From: Rhodovulum sp. MB263
Lineage (GTDB): Bacteria; Pseudomonadota; Alphaproteobacteria; Rhodobacterales; Rhodobacteraceae
Assembly: GCF_002073975.1 (NCBI RefSeq)
Contig: NZ_CP020384.1
Coordinates: forward strand, 930,001 to 994,000
Direction of reading: 5' to 3'
Length of the DNA: 64,000 bases
Part shown: piece by piece, positions 48,357 through 57,582 of the stretch
How positions within the stretch are numbered: position 1 is the first letter of the stretch
Layout: every line of letters begins with the position of its first letter
The notes under the pieces: generated by a model
What the model was told of the DNA's origin: nothing
The model's input: the letters and a program-made list of their open reading frames with translations, nothing else
Databases searched by the model: none
Program-made: the position numbers and the translations under genes

Positions 48357-49171
48357 GACATGTTGCTAGAATCGCCGCGCTGGCCGCGGCCCTGACCGCC
48401 ACTGCCGCCGGCGCCGAGGAAATCGGCCCGGCGGCTTTCGCCTCGCTTCCGGCTGCCGATGTGGTGGTGCTGGGTGAGACCCATGACAATCCTGAACAGC
48501 ACGCCAACCAGGCCGCGGCCGTCCGGGCGCTGTCGCCCAAAGCGCTGGTCTTCGAGATGCTGACGCCCGAGCAGGCGGCGAAGGTGACGCCGGGGCTTCG
48601 GCTCGACGGCGTGGCGCTGGGCCAGGCGCTGGGCTGGGAGGCATCGGGCTGGCCCGATTTCGCGATGTATTTCCCGATCTTCTCGGCCGCGCCCGAGGCG
48701 CGCATCTTTGGTGCGGCACTGCCCCGCGACGAGGTGCGCCGGGCGGTGAGCGACGGTTCGGCCGCTGTCTTCGGGGCGGCGGCGGGGATCTATGGGCTTG
48801 ATACCCCCTTGCCTGCGGCCGAGCTGGAGGCGCGGGTCCGCGATCAGCGCGAGGCTCATTGCAACGCGCTGCCCGAGCCTCTTCTGCCCGGCATGGTCGA
48901 GGCGCAGCGGCTGCGCGACGCGGCGCTGGCGCGGGCCGCACGGCAGGCGCTGGACGAGACCGGCGGGCCGGTCGCGGTGATCGCGGGCAACGGGCATGCC
49001 CGCATCGACTGGGGACTGCCGGCGGCCTTTGCCCTCGTCGCAAAGGGCGCGCGGCTGATTTCGGTCGGGCAGATCGAGGTCGCCGCCACCGGCGTGCCGC
49101 CTTATGACTACTGGCTGGTCACCGGTGCGGCCGAGCGCGACGATCCCTGCGCGGCGCTGACCGGCGGTTAG
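48353..49171 (+). CDS. ChaN family (DUF399) putative iron/haem-binding protein
   Basis: A 272-residue exported protein starting at a GTG that overlaps the rpoHII stop (GTGA). Signal peptide MRHVARIAALAAALTATAAG. The ChaN core is recognised by VVLGETHDNPEQHANQAAAV and the C-terminal AVIAGNGHARIDWGLP; the histidines in GETHDN and GNGHAR are the conserved pair. Campylobacter ChaN binds haem. Being in one operon with a photooxidative-stress sigma factor suggests a role in haem or iron handling during stress (inference). Confidence 0.82.
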   Translation: MRHVARIAALAAALTATAAGAEEIGPAAFASLPAADVVVLGETHDNPEQHANQAAAVRALSPKALVFEMLTPEQAAKVTPGLRLDGVALGQALGWEASGWPDFAMYFPIFSAAPEARIFGAALPRDEVRRAVSDGSAAVFGAAAGIYGLDTPLPAAELEARVRDQREAHCNALPEPLLPGMVEAQRLRDAALARAARQALDETGGPVAVIAGNGHARIDWGLPAAFALVAKGARLISVGQIEVAATGVPPYDYWLVTGAAERDDPCAALTGG

Positions 49172-49262
49172 CGACGCGGCGGCTTTGCTTGTCTCGCCCC
49201 CGTCTGCGGCCTAAGACGTGGTTTCCAAAGGCAGACGGAACAGCGAACGGGGCGCGGGCGGC

Positions 49263-50465
49263 ATGGTTTCCGGCAAACGCATTCTTCTGATCATCGCGGG
49301 CGGGATCGCCGCCTACAAGACGCTTGACCTGATCCGCCGCCTGCGCGAGCGGGGGGCGGCCGTCACGCCGGTGATGACGGCCGCGGCCGAGCGCTTCGTG
49401 ACGCCGCTTTCGGTCTCGGCGCTGGCGGGCGAGGCGGTGCATCGCGACCTTTTCGATCTGACCCGCGAGACAGAGATGGGGCATATCCAGCTCTCGCGTG
49501 CGGCTGATCTGGTGGTGGTGGCGCCAGCAACGGCGAATCTGATGGCCAGGATGGCGGGCGGTTTGGCCGACGATCTGGCCTCGACCCTGCTGCTGGCGAC
49601 CGACAAGCCGGTTCTGCTGGCGCCCGCGATGAATGTGCGGATGTGGACCCATCCCGCGACCCGGCGCAATCTGGCGATGCTGCAAGCGGACGGTATCCGT
49701 TTCGTCGGCCCGAACGAGGGCGACATGGCCTGCGGCGAATACGGGCCGGGGCGGATGGCCGAGGTGCCCGAGATCCTTGACGCGATCGGGACGGCGCTGG
49801 GCGTGGGCGCGGGGCCGCTTGCCGGGCGCCGCATCGTCGTGACCTCGGGCCCGACGCATGAGCCCATCGACCCGGTCCGCTATATCGCCAACCGCTCCTC
49901 GGGTGCGCAGGGCACGGCACTGGCCCGGGCGCTGGTGGCGCTGGGCGCCGAGGTGGTCTTCGTCACCGGTCCGGCCTCGGTTCCGCCGCCGGGCGGGGTC
50001 GATCTCGTGCGGGTCGAGACCGCGCGCGAGATGCTGGAGGCGGTCGAGGCCGCGCTTCCGGCCGATGCCGCGGTCTGTGCCGCCGCCGTCGCCGACTGGC
50101 ATGTCGCCAATGCTTCCGGACAGAAGATGAAGAAGGACGGCTCGGGCCGGGCGCCGGAGCTGGACTTCGCCGAAAACCCCGACATCCTGGCCCGCATCGC
50201 CGGGCGGGCCGAGGGGCGGCCGCGCCTTGTGGTGGGATTTGCCGCCGAAACCCATGACGTCGTGGCCCATGCCGAGGCCAAGCGCGCGCGCAAGGGCTGC
50301 GACTGGATCCTCGCAAATGACGTCTCGCCCGCGACCGGCATCATGGGCGGGGCCGAGAACGAGGTGTCGCTGATCACCGAGGCGGGCGTCGAGACCTGGC
50401 CGCGCCTGCCCAAGGCCGAAGTGGCGGCCCGGCTTGCGCATCGGATCGCGGAGGCCCTGGCATGA
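49263..50465 (+). CDS. coaBC: Bifunctional phosphopantothenoylcysteine decarboxylase/synthase
   Basis: A 400-residue Dfp protein acting at two steps of coenzyme A synthesis. The N-terminal CoaC flavoprotein has [18 protein letters not shown], the catalytic histidine in [16 protein letters not shown] and the cysteine of [13 protein letters not shown]. The C-terminal CoaB domain has [23 protein letters not shown] and the lysine segment [11 protein letters not shown] 49263 is preferred over GTG 49218. It overlaps dut by ATGA. Confidence 0.95.
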   Translation: MVSGKRILLIIAGGIAAYKTLDLIRRLRERGAAVTPVMTAAAERFVTPLSVSALAGEAVHRDLFDLTRETEMGHIQLSRAADLVVVAPATANLMARMAGGLADDLASTLLLATDKPVLLAPAMNVRMWTHPATRRNLAMLQADGIRFVGPNEGDMACGEYGPGRMAEVPEILDAIGTALGVGAGPLAGRRIVVTSGPTHEPIDPVRYIANRSSGAQGTALARALVALGAEVVFVTGPASVPPPGGVDLVRVETAREMLEAVEAALPADAAVCAAAVADWHVANASGQKMKKDGSGRAPELDFAENPDILARIAGRAEGRPRLVVGFAAETHDVVAHAEAKRARKGCDWILANDVSPATGIMGGAENEVSLITEAGVETWPRLPKAEVAARLAHRIAEALA

Positions 50466-50929
50466 GCCCGCGTCTGCAAATCGTCTGGGAAGACTGGGCC
50501 GATCGCGACCTGCCGCTGCCCGCCTATCAGACGCCGGGCTCGGCCGGGGCCGATATCCGCGCGAACCTGCCGCCCGATATCAGGGACGAGGGTCTGACCC
50601 TCGCGCCGATGGAGCGGCGGATTGTGCCCACGGGCTTCCGGATGGCCTTCCCGGCCGGGTTCGAGGTGCAGATCCGTCCGCGCTCGGGGCTGGCCCTGAA
50701 ATACGGGATCACGCTTCCGAACACGCCCGGCACCATCGACAGCGACTATCGCGGACCGCTGGGGGTACTTTTGGTCAATTTCGGAGCAGAGCCCTTCACC
50801 ATCCGCCATGGCGAGCGGATCGCGCAGATGATCGTGGCGCCCGTGGTGCAGGCCGCCTTCGAGGTGGTCGGGGAGCTTGACGAGACCCTGCGCGGCGCAG
50901 GCGGCTTCGGCTCGACGGGGCGCGGCTGA
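50462..50929 (+). CDS. dut: Deoxyuridine 5'-triphosphate nucleotidohydrolase
   Basis: A 155-residue trimeric dUTPase that splits dUTP to dUMP and pyrophosphate. All five motifs are visible: [19 protein letters not shown], the catalytic-aspartate motif [21 protein letters not shown] and the C-terminal arm [11 protein letters not shown]. Overlaps both neighbours by one to four bases; coaBC-dut pairing is common. Confidence 0.97.
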   Translation: MSPRLQIVWEDWADRDLPLPAYQTPGSAGADIRANLPPDIRDEGLTLAPMERRIVPTGFRMAFPAGFEVQIRPRSGLALKYGITLPNTPGTIDSDYRGPLGVLLVNFGAEPFTIRHGERIAQMIVAPVVQAAFEVVGELDETLRGAGGFGSTGRG

Positions 50930-51966
50930 TGGGGCTGGTTCTTGGCCTTGCGCTGGTTCTCTGGTCGCTGGGGATGCTCCTGCGGCTTTCTCGTCAACTG
51001 CGCTGGGGCATGATCGCGGGGCTTTACGCGGCCGTGCTGATCGTGCAGATCGCCATGCCCGAAGGCCATGCCCTGCGCCATGCCATCGGTGGTACACCCG
51101 AGGGCTGGGCGGCGCTGGGTGTCGTCGGGCTGCTGGTCCTGGCCTATCGCGGTGTCCTCGGCGCGCTCAAGCGGCGGGTCGCGCGCGAGGTGGTGCCGAT
51201 GGCGCCCAAGGGGCCGCTGAAGCCGGTCGAGCTCGATCGTTATGCCCGCCATATCATGCTGCGCGAGATCGGCGGACCGGGCCAGCGCAAGCTCAAGGAG
51301 GCGCGGGTTCTGGTGATCGGTGCCGGTGGGCTCGGATCACCTGCGCTGCTCTATCTGGGGGCGGCCGGGGTCGGGACCATCGGCATCGTCGATGATGACG
51401 ATGTGGATCTTTCGAACCTTCAGCGCCAGGTGATTCACACCGACACGCGCCTGGGCATGCCCAAGGTGTTTTCCGCGCAAAAGGCCATTCTGGCTCAGAA
51501 TCCCTTCGTCACCGTGCGTCCCTACAGGCGCCGGCTCGACGAGGCCACGGCCGAGGCGCTCTTTCCCGATTACGATCTGATCCTCGACGGTACCGACAAT
51601 CTAGAGACCCGCTATCTGGTCAACCGGATGGCCGCGCGTCTGGGCAAGCCGCTGATCGCCGGAGCCATCGCCCAATGGGAGGGCCAGATCAGCCTGTACG
51701 ACCCGGCACATGGCACGCCCTGCTATCGCTGCATCTTTCCCGAGGCGCCTGCGCCCGGGCTGGCGCCGAGCTGTGCCGAGGCGGGTGTGGTCGGCGCGCT
51801 TCCGGGCGTCGTCGGTGCGATGATGGCGGTCGAGGCGATCAAGACCGTCACTGGCGCGGGCGAGGGGCTTGGCGGACGGATGCTGATCTATGACGCGCTT
51901 TATGGCGAAAGCCGCACCATCGCGCTTCATCCCCGGTCCGGCTGCCCCGATTGCGGCGCCGCCTGA
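50929..51966 (+). CDS. Membrane-anchored MoeB/ThiF-family adenylyltransferase
   Basis: A 345-residue E1-like protein. Residues 1-85 contain three hydrophobic segments (about 1-17, 27-45, 60-77) and a basic loop, then the ThiF/MoeB catalytic domain begins at LDRYARHIMLREIGGPGQ. It has the ATP motif VLVIGAGGLGSPALLYL, the arginine of DLSNLQRQVIHTD, the DGTDNLETRYLVN loop, a possible catalytic cysteine in PSCAEAGVVGALPG and two CxxC zinc half-sites (CYRCIF, CPDCG). It should activate a small carrier protein such as MoaD or ThiS. The N-terminal membrane region is unusual for the family. Overlaps the dut stop. Confidence 0.85.
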   Translation: MGLVLGLALVLWSLGMLLRLSRQLRWGMIAGLYAAVLIVQIAMPEGHALRHAIGGTPEGWAALGVVGLLVLAYRGVLGALKRRVAREVVPMAPKGPLKPVELDRYARHIMLREIGGPGQRKLKEARVLVIGAGGLGSPALLYLGAAGVGTIGIVDDDDVDLSNLQRQVIHTDTRLGMPKVFSAQKAILAQNPFVTVRPYRRRLDEATAEALFPDYDLILDGTDNLETRYLVNRMAARLGKPLIAGAIAQWEGQISLYDPAHGTPCYRCIFPEAPAPGLAPSCAEAGVVGALPGVVGAMMAVEAIKTVTGAGEGLGGRMLIYDALYGESRTIALHPRSGCPDCGAA

Positions 51967-51975
51967 GGTCAGGCT

Positions 51976-52848
51976 TCAGGTCGCCGGGTCGAAATGGATG
52001 ATCACATCCGCGCCCGGAAATTCCTCGAGGATCGCATGTTTCAGCCGCGCGCCGATGGCATGGGCGTCGTTCAGGCTTTGCGCGCCGTCCAGCTCGATAT
52101 GCAGGTTGACGAAGAGGCGCGGCCCCGAGCGCCGGGTCTTGAGGTCGTGAAAACCGCGCACGCCGGCGCAGTCCCCGGCCAGCGCCTCGATCCGCGCGAT
52201 GGTCTCGGGCGGTGCGGCGCGGTCCATCAGCGCGTCCCAGGCGCCCTTGCCGATGCCAAGCGCGCCGACCGCCAGCATGCCGGCCGCTGCCAGAGCGATC
52301 ACGGCGTCGATCCGCGCCAGACCCAGATTGGCCGAGGCCCAGAGCGCGAAGATCGCCCCGATATTGGGCAGCAGATCGCCCAGATAATGCAGCGAGTCGG
52401 CTTCCACCACCCGGTTGCCCGTCTTCCGCGCGACCCGGCGCTGGTACAGCACCAGAGATGCCGTCAGCACGATCGAGACGGCCATGGCGACCATCCCCGG
52501 GCCTTCCTGCGACAGCGGTTCTGGATCGGCGGCCAGAAGCCGGGTCATCGCCGCGAAGGCGATGATGCTGGCCGAGGCCAGGATGAACACGGCCTGTCCC
52601 AGCGCGGCAAGATCCTCGGCTGCACTGTGCCCGAAGGCATGGTCGTCATCGGGCGGACGTGCAGCATAGAAGATCGCGGCCAGAGCCCCGAGTGACACCA
52701 TCAGATCGAGCGCGCTGTCGGCCAGGGAGGCCGCAATCGACAGCGACCCGGTCTGTCCCAGCGCCCAGAGCTTCAGGGCCACCAGCGCGATCGCGGTCGC
52801 GACAGAGGCAAGCCCGGCAGAGAGGTTCAGGCGGGAGGTGTTGGTCAT
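51976..52848 (-). CDS. Cation diffusion facilitator (CDF) transporter
   Basis: A 290-residue CDF protein with six helices and a C-terminal ferredoxin-like cytoplasmic domain (RSGPRLFVNLHIELDGAQSLNDAHAI). Metal-site residues follow the FieF/YiiP layout: SLADSALDLMVS in TM2 (D-x3-D) and HYLGDLLPNIGA in TM5 (H-x3-D), suggesting Zn2+/Fe2+/Mn2+ efflux. DDDHAFGHSAAEDL is the cytoplasmic loop. Start at 52848 chosen from the family start; the longer frame upstream has no similarity. Confidence 0.92.
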   Translation of the reverse strand: MTNTSRLNLSAGLASVATAIALVALKLWALGQTGSLSIAASLADSALDLMVSLGALAAIFYAARPPDDDHAFGHSAAEDLAALGQAVFILASASIIAFAAMTRLLAADPEPLSQEGPGMVAMAVSIVLTASLVLYQRRVARKTGNRVVEADSLHYLGDLLPNIGAIFALWASANLGLARIDAVIALAAAGMLAVGALGIGKGAWDALMDRAAPPETIARIEALAGDCAGVRGFHDLKTRRSGPRLFVNLHIELDGAQSLNDAHAIGARLKHAILEEFPGADVIIHFDPAT

Positions 52849-52909
52849 GGCCGCAGGCTCGGTAAGCTGATGGGCTCCGCTTAGCAGCACTCCGCCCGGA
52901 GGGGCAAGC

Positions 52910-53431
52910 TCACTCGCGGATCTCGTCGGCGTCGACCCCCCAGATCGCGGTCTTGGGCACCCAGCCCGATCCGCCATCGGCATTGATCCGGCACCAGTCG
53001 GGCGTGCATTCCTCCAGCCGCGCGATCACGCCGATCTCGGCCCGGGCCAGCACTTCGGCATCGGGGCGGGGGACACGCAAGAGCGGCAGCATGTCCTGAT
53101 CGACCAGAACGGTGCGCACGCCCGACAGCAGCGAGTAATGCACCCAGCCCCCGGCGCCGTCGCGGTCGCGGACCTGCCGCCAATGGCCGAATTCCGCCGT
53201 GATCTGCAGCGGAATGCCGCGCCGCGTATAGACCCAGTCGATCCGGTGGCTGAGGCTCGGTCCCCGGCGCACATTGCCCTCGCTGGCCTTCAGCGAGACA
53301 TATCGCGGCAGCGGCAAATTGGTCACGCGCCCGCGCTCGGTCGCCTGGGCTGGCCCGGCCCAGGGAAAAGATCCGATGAGAAACAGAAGGATGATCGTCA
53401 AGGATGCGCATCTGCGCAGTACTGCCCGCAT
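52910..53431 (-). CDS. Exported SH3-domain protein
   Basis: A 173-residue protein with a signal peptide (hydrophobic 10-23, likely cleavage after AQA) and two bacterial SH3-like repeats: YVSLKASEGNVRRGPSLSHRIDWVYTRRG with WVHYSLLSGVRTVLV, and a second unit PLLRVPRPDAEVLARAEIGV to DGGSGWVPKTAIWG. Such SH3_3/SH3_4 proteins bind cell wall or act in the periplasm. It is divergent from the 2-hydroxyacid dehydrogenase gene. Function unspecified. Confidence 0.85.
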   Translation of the reverse strand: MRAVLRRCASLTIILLFLIGSFPWAGPAQATERGRVTNLPLPRYVSLKASEGNVRRGPSLSHRIDWVYTRRGIPLQITAEFGHWRQVRDRDGAGGWVHYSLLSGVRTVLVDQDMLPLLRVPRPDAEVLARAEIGVIARLEECTPDWCRINADGGSGWVPKTAIWGVDADEIRE

Positions 53432-53527
53432 AACGTCCTGCCAGCTGGTTTCGGGGTCTTGTGCCGCGCCCCGATCTCGGACAGTTTGCCACTGACGCAA
53501 CCGGTTGAAAAGCAGGGAGGCCCAGCG

Positions 53528-54514
53528 ATGCCGGCACAACGCCTCAGTGTGGTCGTGACGCGACGGTTGCCCGCGCCGGTCGAGACCCGGATGAAAGAGC
53601 TTTTCGATGTCGAGCTGAACGAGGCCGATGTCAAGATGAGCCGCGAACAACTTGTCGAGGCGATGCGCCGGGCCGATGTGCTGGTTCCCTGTGTGACCGA
53701 CGCCATCGACCAGGCGATGCTGGCCCAGGCCGGCGACCGGCTCAAGCTGATCGCCAATTTCGGTGCCGGGGTCGACCATCTGGATGTCCAGACCGCGCGG
53801 CAGCGGGGCATTCTGGTCTCGAACACGCCCGGGGTCGTGACCGAGGACACGGCGGACATGACGATGGCCCTGATGCTGGCGGTGACGCGCCGCATTCCCG
53901 AGGGGCTGCATGTGATGCAGGCGGGCGAATGGCGCGGCTGGGCGCCCACGGCCTTCATGGGCGGGCGGATCGGCGGCCGGCGGCTCGGGATCCTTGGCAT
54001 GGGCCGGATCGGTCAGGCCGTCGCCCGGCGCGCCCGCGCTTTCGGCATGCAGATCCATTACCACAACCGCAAGCGGCTCCGTCCCGAGATCGAGGAGGAA
54101 TTCGAGGCGACCTACTGGGAGAGCCTCGACCAGATGGTCAGCCGCATGGACGTGATCAGCGTGAATTGCCCGCATACGCCTTCGACCTTCCATCTGATGA
54201 ATGCACGGCGGCTCAAGCTGATTAAGCCGGATGCGGTCATCGTCAACACGTCGCGGGGCGAGGTGATCGACGAGAATGCGCTGACCCGGATGCTGCGCGC
54301 GGGCGAGATCGCGGGCGCCGGTCTTGACGTCTTCGAACGCGGCCACGAGATCAACCCGCGGCTCCGCGAGCTGCCCAATGTCGTGCTTCTGCCGCATATG
54401 GGTTCGGCCACCATCGAGGGGCGCGGCGAGATGGGGGAAAAGGTGATCATCAATATCAAGACCTTCGCCGATGGGCACCGACCGCCGGATCTGGTCGTGC
54501 CGAGCATGCTCTAG
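53528..54514 (+). CDS. D-2-hydroxyacid dehydrogenase (glyoxylate/hydroxypyruvate reductase type)
   Basis: A 328-residue NAD(P)-dependent enzyme. Rossmann motif GMGRIG (157-162), catalytic R243 in NTSRGEVIDE, glutamate near 270 in LDVFERG and H290 in LLPHMGSAT. The segment ANFGAGVDHLDV is typical of GRHPR-like glyoxylate reductases. It could remove glyoxylate produced by the ethylmalonyl-CoA pathway, though that is inference. The two glycosyltransferase genes follow at 4 bp. Confidence 0.88.
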   Translation: MPAQRLSVVVTRRLPAPVETRMKELFDVELNEADVKMSREQLVEAMRRADVLVPCVTDAIDQAMLAQAGDRLKLIANFGAGVDHLDVQTARQRGILVSNTPGVVTEDTADMTMALMLAVTRRIPEGLHVMQAGEWRGWAPTAFMGGRIGGRRLGILGMGRIGQAVARRARAFGMQIHYHNRKRLRPEIEEEFEATYWESLDQMVSRMDVISVNCPHTPSTFHLMNARRLKLIKPDAVIVNTSRGEVIDENALTRMLRAGEIAGAGLDVFERGHEINPRLRELPNVVLLPHMGSATIEGRGEMGEKVIINIKTFADGHRPPDLVVPSML

Positions 54515-54518
54515 GCGC

Positions 54519-55997
54519 ATGGTCATGGATGATGCGGCCGATCGGCGGCGGACGGCGATCTTCCTTCTTGCGATCTCGGTCTATTTCGCAGTCCAGGCCG
54601 GTCTGCGTCTGGCGCTGGGCGGCGCCTATGAGACGGACGAGGCCGAGATGCTGGTGATGACGCCGGGGCTGCGGCTGGGATACGGCCCGCAACTGCCGCT
54701 TTACAACTGGCTGCAACTTGGCTTTTTCGAACTTTTCGGGCGTGGGCTGCCGGCGCTGGCACTGCTCAAGAACCTGTTGCTCTGGGCGACCTATCTGGCG
54801 GTCTTTCTGGGGCTGCGACTCTGGCTGCCTGCGGCCACGGCGGCGCTTGGCGCGCTTTCGCTGTTCCTGATCCCCGATCTGGCCTGGGAGGCGCAACGGG
54901 CGACGACCCATTCCAACATGCTGCTTGCGACCTCGGCGGCGACGCTCGCAGCCTTCCTCTGGGCGATGCGGCGCGGCAGCTTCCTGTCCTGGGCCGTGCT
55001 GGGGCTGGCCATCGGGCTGGGCGGGTTGGCCAAGTACAACTATTTCCTGGTGCCGGTGGCGCTGGGCCTTGCCGCGCTGACCTTGGCGCCGATGCGGGGT
55101 GCGCTTTTGCGGCGCCGTGCGCTGATCGCGCCGGGGCTGGCCGGTCTCATCGTTGCAGCCCCCTATGCCTGGATGCTGCAAAATCGCGATCTCGCCTTTT
55201 CTTCGCTCGGCAAGCTGCATATCGACGCGGGCGCGGCCCCCGGACGTCTCGTGCCGGAGGGCCTGTCGCAATTGCCGGGCGGACTTCTGGCGCTCATGGC
55301 GCTGCCGCTTCTGGTCGCCCTGATCGCCTGGGGGCTGAGCCTTGGGCGGCGCCGCGCGGAAACCGGCGCCGGCCCGCTTCCCGCGCTCTTGCTGCGGGCC
55401 GCGCTCTTTGCCGTGGTTCTGACAGCGGCCGGGATCTGGGCGGCCCATGCCGGGACGATCACGTCGCGCTGGCTTCTGCCCATTGCCTTCCTGGCCGTGC
55501 CGGGGCTTTTCACGGCGCTTGCGCCACGCCTGGCCGCGCGCGGACGGACCACGGTGTTCGCATTGATGGCGGTTCTGGCGCTCCTGGTGATGGCGGGGCT
55601 CGGCTATGACCGCTTCAAGGATGGCGCCCGGCGCGATGTTGTCTTCGACAGCCTGCCCGCGCGACTGGCGGAGATCGACGGGGCCGAGGGCGTGCCGGTG
55701 ATCGCCGAATTCTACACTGCCGGCAATCTTGCCGCCCTTGCGCCCGGCCTTCAGATCGCGCCCTATCTGCCTTTCGCCGCGCATCGCTTCGGGGCCGGAC
55801 CGGTACTGTTTCTGTTCCGCGAGCATGTGCCGCCCAGTCTCGAGATCGGGGCAGTTCAGGCGGGTTGGCCAGCCGGATCAGGGGCCGGGTCCGGGATCGA
55901 ACGCCTGCAGGAAGGCGCCTTCTCGTTGCCCTATCGCGGTTCGTCGGCCGAGATGCCGTTCCGCTATGTGCTTGCAAGGATGCCTGCGCTGCCATGA
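54519..55997 (+). CDS. GT-C glycosyltransferase (ArnT/PMT-like), paralogue 1
   Basis: A 492-residue membrane protein with about eleven to twelve helices. The first periplasmic loop carries the acidic motif of polyprenyl-phosphate-sugar-dependent transferases (GGAYETDEAEMLVMT), followed by LPLYNWLQLGFFELFG and LLKNLLLWATYLAVFLGLRL. The C-terminal ~110 residues form a soluble periplasmic domain. It probably transfers a sugar from a lipid carrier to an envelope component. It shares blocks D-E-A-E-M, P-L-Y-N-W and K-N-L with its neighbour, so the two are a tandem duplication. The start could be the ATG at 54525. Confidence 0.82.
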   Translation: MVMDDAADRRRTAIFLLAISVYFAVQAGLRLALGGAYETDEAEMLVMTPGLRLGYGPQLPLYNWLQLGFFELFGRGLPALALLKNLLLWATYLAVFLGLRLWLPAATAALGALSLFLIPDLAWEAQRATTHSNMLLATSAATLAAFLWAMRRGSFLSWAVLGLAIGLGGLAKYNYFLVPVALGLAALTLAPMRGALLRRRALIAPGLAGLIVAAPYAWMLQNRDLAFSSLGKLHIDAGAAPGRLVPEGLSQLPGGLLALMALPLLVALIAWGLSLGRRRAETGAGPLPALLLRAALFAVVLTAAGIWAAHAGTITSRWLLPIAFLAVPGLFTALAPRLAARGRTTVFALMAVLALLVMAGLGYDRFKDGARRDVVFDSLPARLAEIDGAEGVPVIAEFYTAGNLAALAPGLQIAPYLPFAAHRFGAGPVLFLFREHVPPSLEIGAVQAGWPAGSGAGSGIERLQEGAFSLPYRGSSAEMPFRYVLARMPALP

Positions 55998-57469
55998 CCG
56001 ACAATCACGCCCCGGCTTCGGACCGGCGGATCGCCACCGTGTTCCTTCTGGCGCTCGGCGCCTATTTCGCGGCCCAGGTCGGCCTCAGGGTTGCGCTTGG
56101 CGGCAGTTTCGAGGGCGACGAGGCCGAAATGGTGGTGCTGGCGCGCGACTGGCACTTCGCCTCGGGGTCGCAGCCGCCGCTTTACAACTGGTATCAGACG
56201 CTTTTCTTCAAGCTCTTCGGGGTCGGCACCCTGGGTCTTGTCCTGGCCAAGAACCTGATGCTCTGTGCTACCTATGCCGTCACCTTCCTCGCGCTCCGGC
56301 CGCTAGCCGGTGTGCGGCCGGCGATGCTGGGGGCGCTGGCCTTGGGGCTGATCCCGACCCTGGCTTGGTGGTCGCAGCGCACCGGCTCGCACAGCATCGC
56401 TCTGGCGCTGACCACGGCGCTGACGGTCGCGGCTTTCCTCCACCTGCTGCGCGCACCGGGGCGGGGGCGCTACCTTCTGTTCGGGTTGGCAATCGGGCTT
56501 GGAGGGCTCGCCAAGCCGAATTACTGGATGGTGCCGCCTGCGCTGATCCTGGCAGGGCTCAGCATGCCGGTCTGGCGGGGCGTGTTCTGGGACCGGCGGC
56601 TGTGGCTGTCGGGAGCGGTCGCGCTGGTGGTGATCGCGGCGCCCTATGCCGCGATGCTGGCCGCGCCGCTTGCCACCTTCTCGGATACCTGGGAGTTCCG
56701 GGCGGGTGCGGGAGGGGCCGCGCAGGCGATGTGGCCGAAGGGGCTGGCCTATGTCGTGCAATCGGCCCTGATCGAGGCGGTGCCGGCGCTGTTGATGGCG
56801 GCGGCCGCGCTGGCTTTTGGCGGGCGGGCGATGCGGCGGCTGCCGCATATCCGGCCCGAGGCGGCCGTGCTGATGCGCGCGGCGCTGATCGGGCTGGGGC
56901 TGGTCGCTTTGGGCGTGGTGGTGACGGATACCGGCTTTTTCCGGCCGCGCTGGCTGTTGCCGCTGTTCATTCTGGGGCTGCCTGCCGCGATGATGACGCT
57001 TCTGGCCGATGCATCGGGCCGTACCCGGCGCAATGTCGTCCGGGCGATGGCCGGTCTGGCCCTGCTGGTTCTGGCCGCGATTGCCGATACGCGGTTGCGC
57101 GGCGCGGGTAGCGATTCGCTTCGGGTCGACCGGCTGGCCGAGGTCATCGAAGAGACCGTTCCCGATGTGCCGCGGCTGTTGGGGCCGCATTACTATACCG
57201 GAAACCTGCTGCTGCACCGGCCCGGCTGGACGGCGTTTCCGCCCTATCCGACCGACTGGCTGATCATGCCGCACGGACGCGTGCTGGTGATCGAGGAGCG
57301 CAAGCGGCCCGATGAGGCGCTGGGTCTGCTGCGGGAGCAGGGCTATCGCGGCGCGACCCTTCCGGCGCCCGTGCTCAGCCGCGAGGTTCTCATTCCCTAC
57401 CGCTTCGAGGACGCCGCGCCGCGCCGGCTGAGGCTTACGCTTTTCGACTTCGGCCCGACGCGCCATTGA
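55994..57469 (+). CDS. GT-C glycosyltransferase (ArnT/PMT-like), paralogue 2
   Basis: A 491-residue paralogue of the preceding protein with the same layout: first-loop acidic motif GGSFEGDEAEMVVLA, PPLYNWYQTLFFKLFG, LAKNLMLCATYAVTFLALRP, LAIGLGGLAKPNYWMVPPAL and a C-terminal periplasmic domain ending FDFGPTRH. Its ATG overlaps the stop of paralogue 1 (ATGA), so both are made from one message. Divergence across the two suggests specialised donors or acceptors. The carrier and target are unknown. Confidence 0.82.
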   Translation: MTDNHAPASDRRIATVFLLALGAYFAAQVGLRVALGGSFEGDEAEMVVLARDWHFASGSQPPLYNWYQTLFFKLFGVGTLGLVLAKNLMLCATYAVTFLALRPLAGVRPAMLGALALGLIPTLAWWSQRTGSHSIALALTTALTVAAFLHLLRAPGRGRYLLFGLAIGLGGLAKPNYWMVPPALILAGLSMPVWRGVFWDRRLWLSGAVALVVIAAPYAAMLAAPLATFSDTWEFRAGAGGAAQAMWPKGLAYVVQSALIEAVPALLMAAAALAFGGRAMRRLPHIRPEAAVLMRAALIGLGLVALGVVVTDTGFFRPRWLLPLFILGLPAAMMTLLADASGRTRRNVVRAMAGLALLVLAAIADTRLRGAGSDSLRVDRLAEVIEETVPDVPRLLGPHYYTGNLLLHRPGWTAFPPYPTDWLIMPHGRVLVIEERKRPDEALGLLREQGYRGATLPAPVLSREVLIPYRFEDAAPRRLRLTLFDFGPTRH

Positions 57470-57582
57470 GCCGCGCGGCCTGACGCGTCGGTTTCTGGCC
57501 ATTTGGGGTCGGATGGCCTCCGCCCTGCGCGCCGAATCCTGCCTAACTGGAGCAATGGCGCGGCAAGCAGGAGTGAAGGCCG

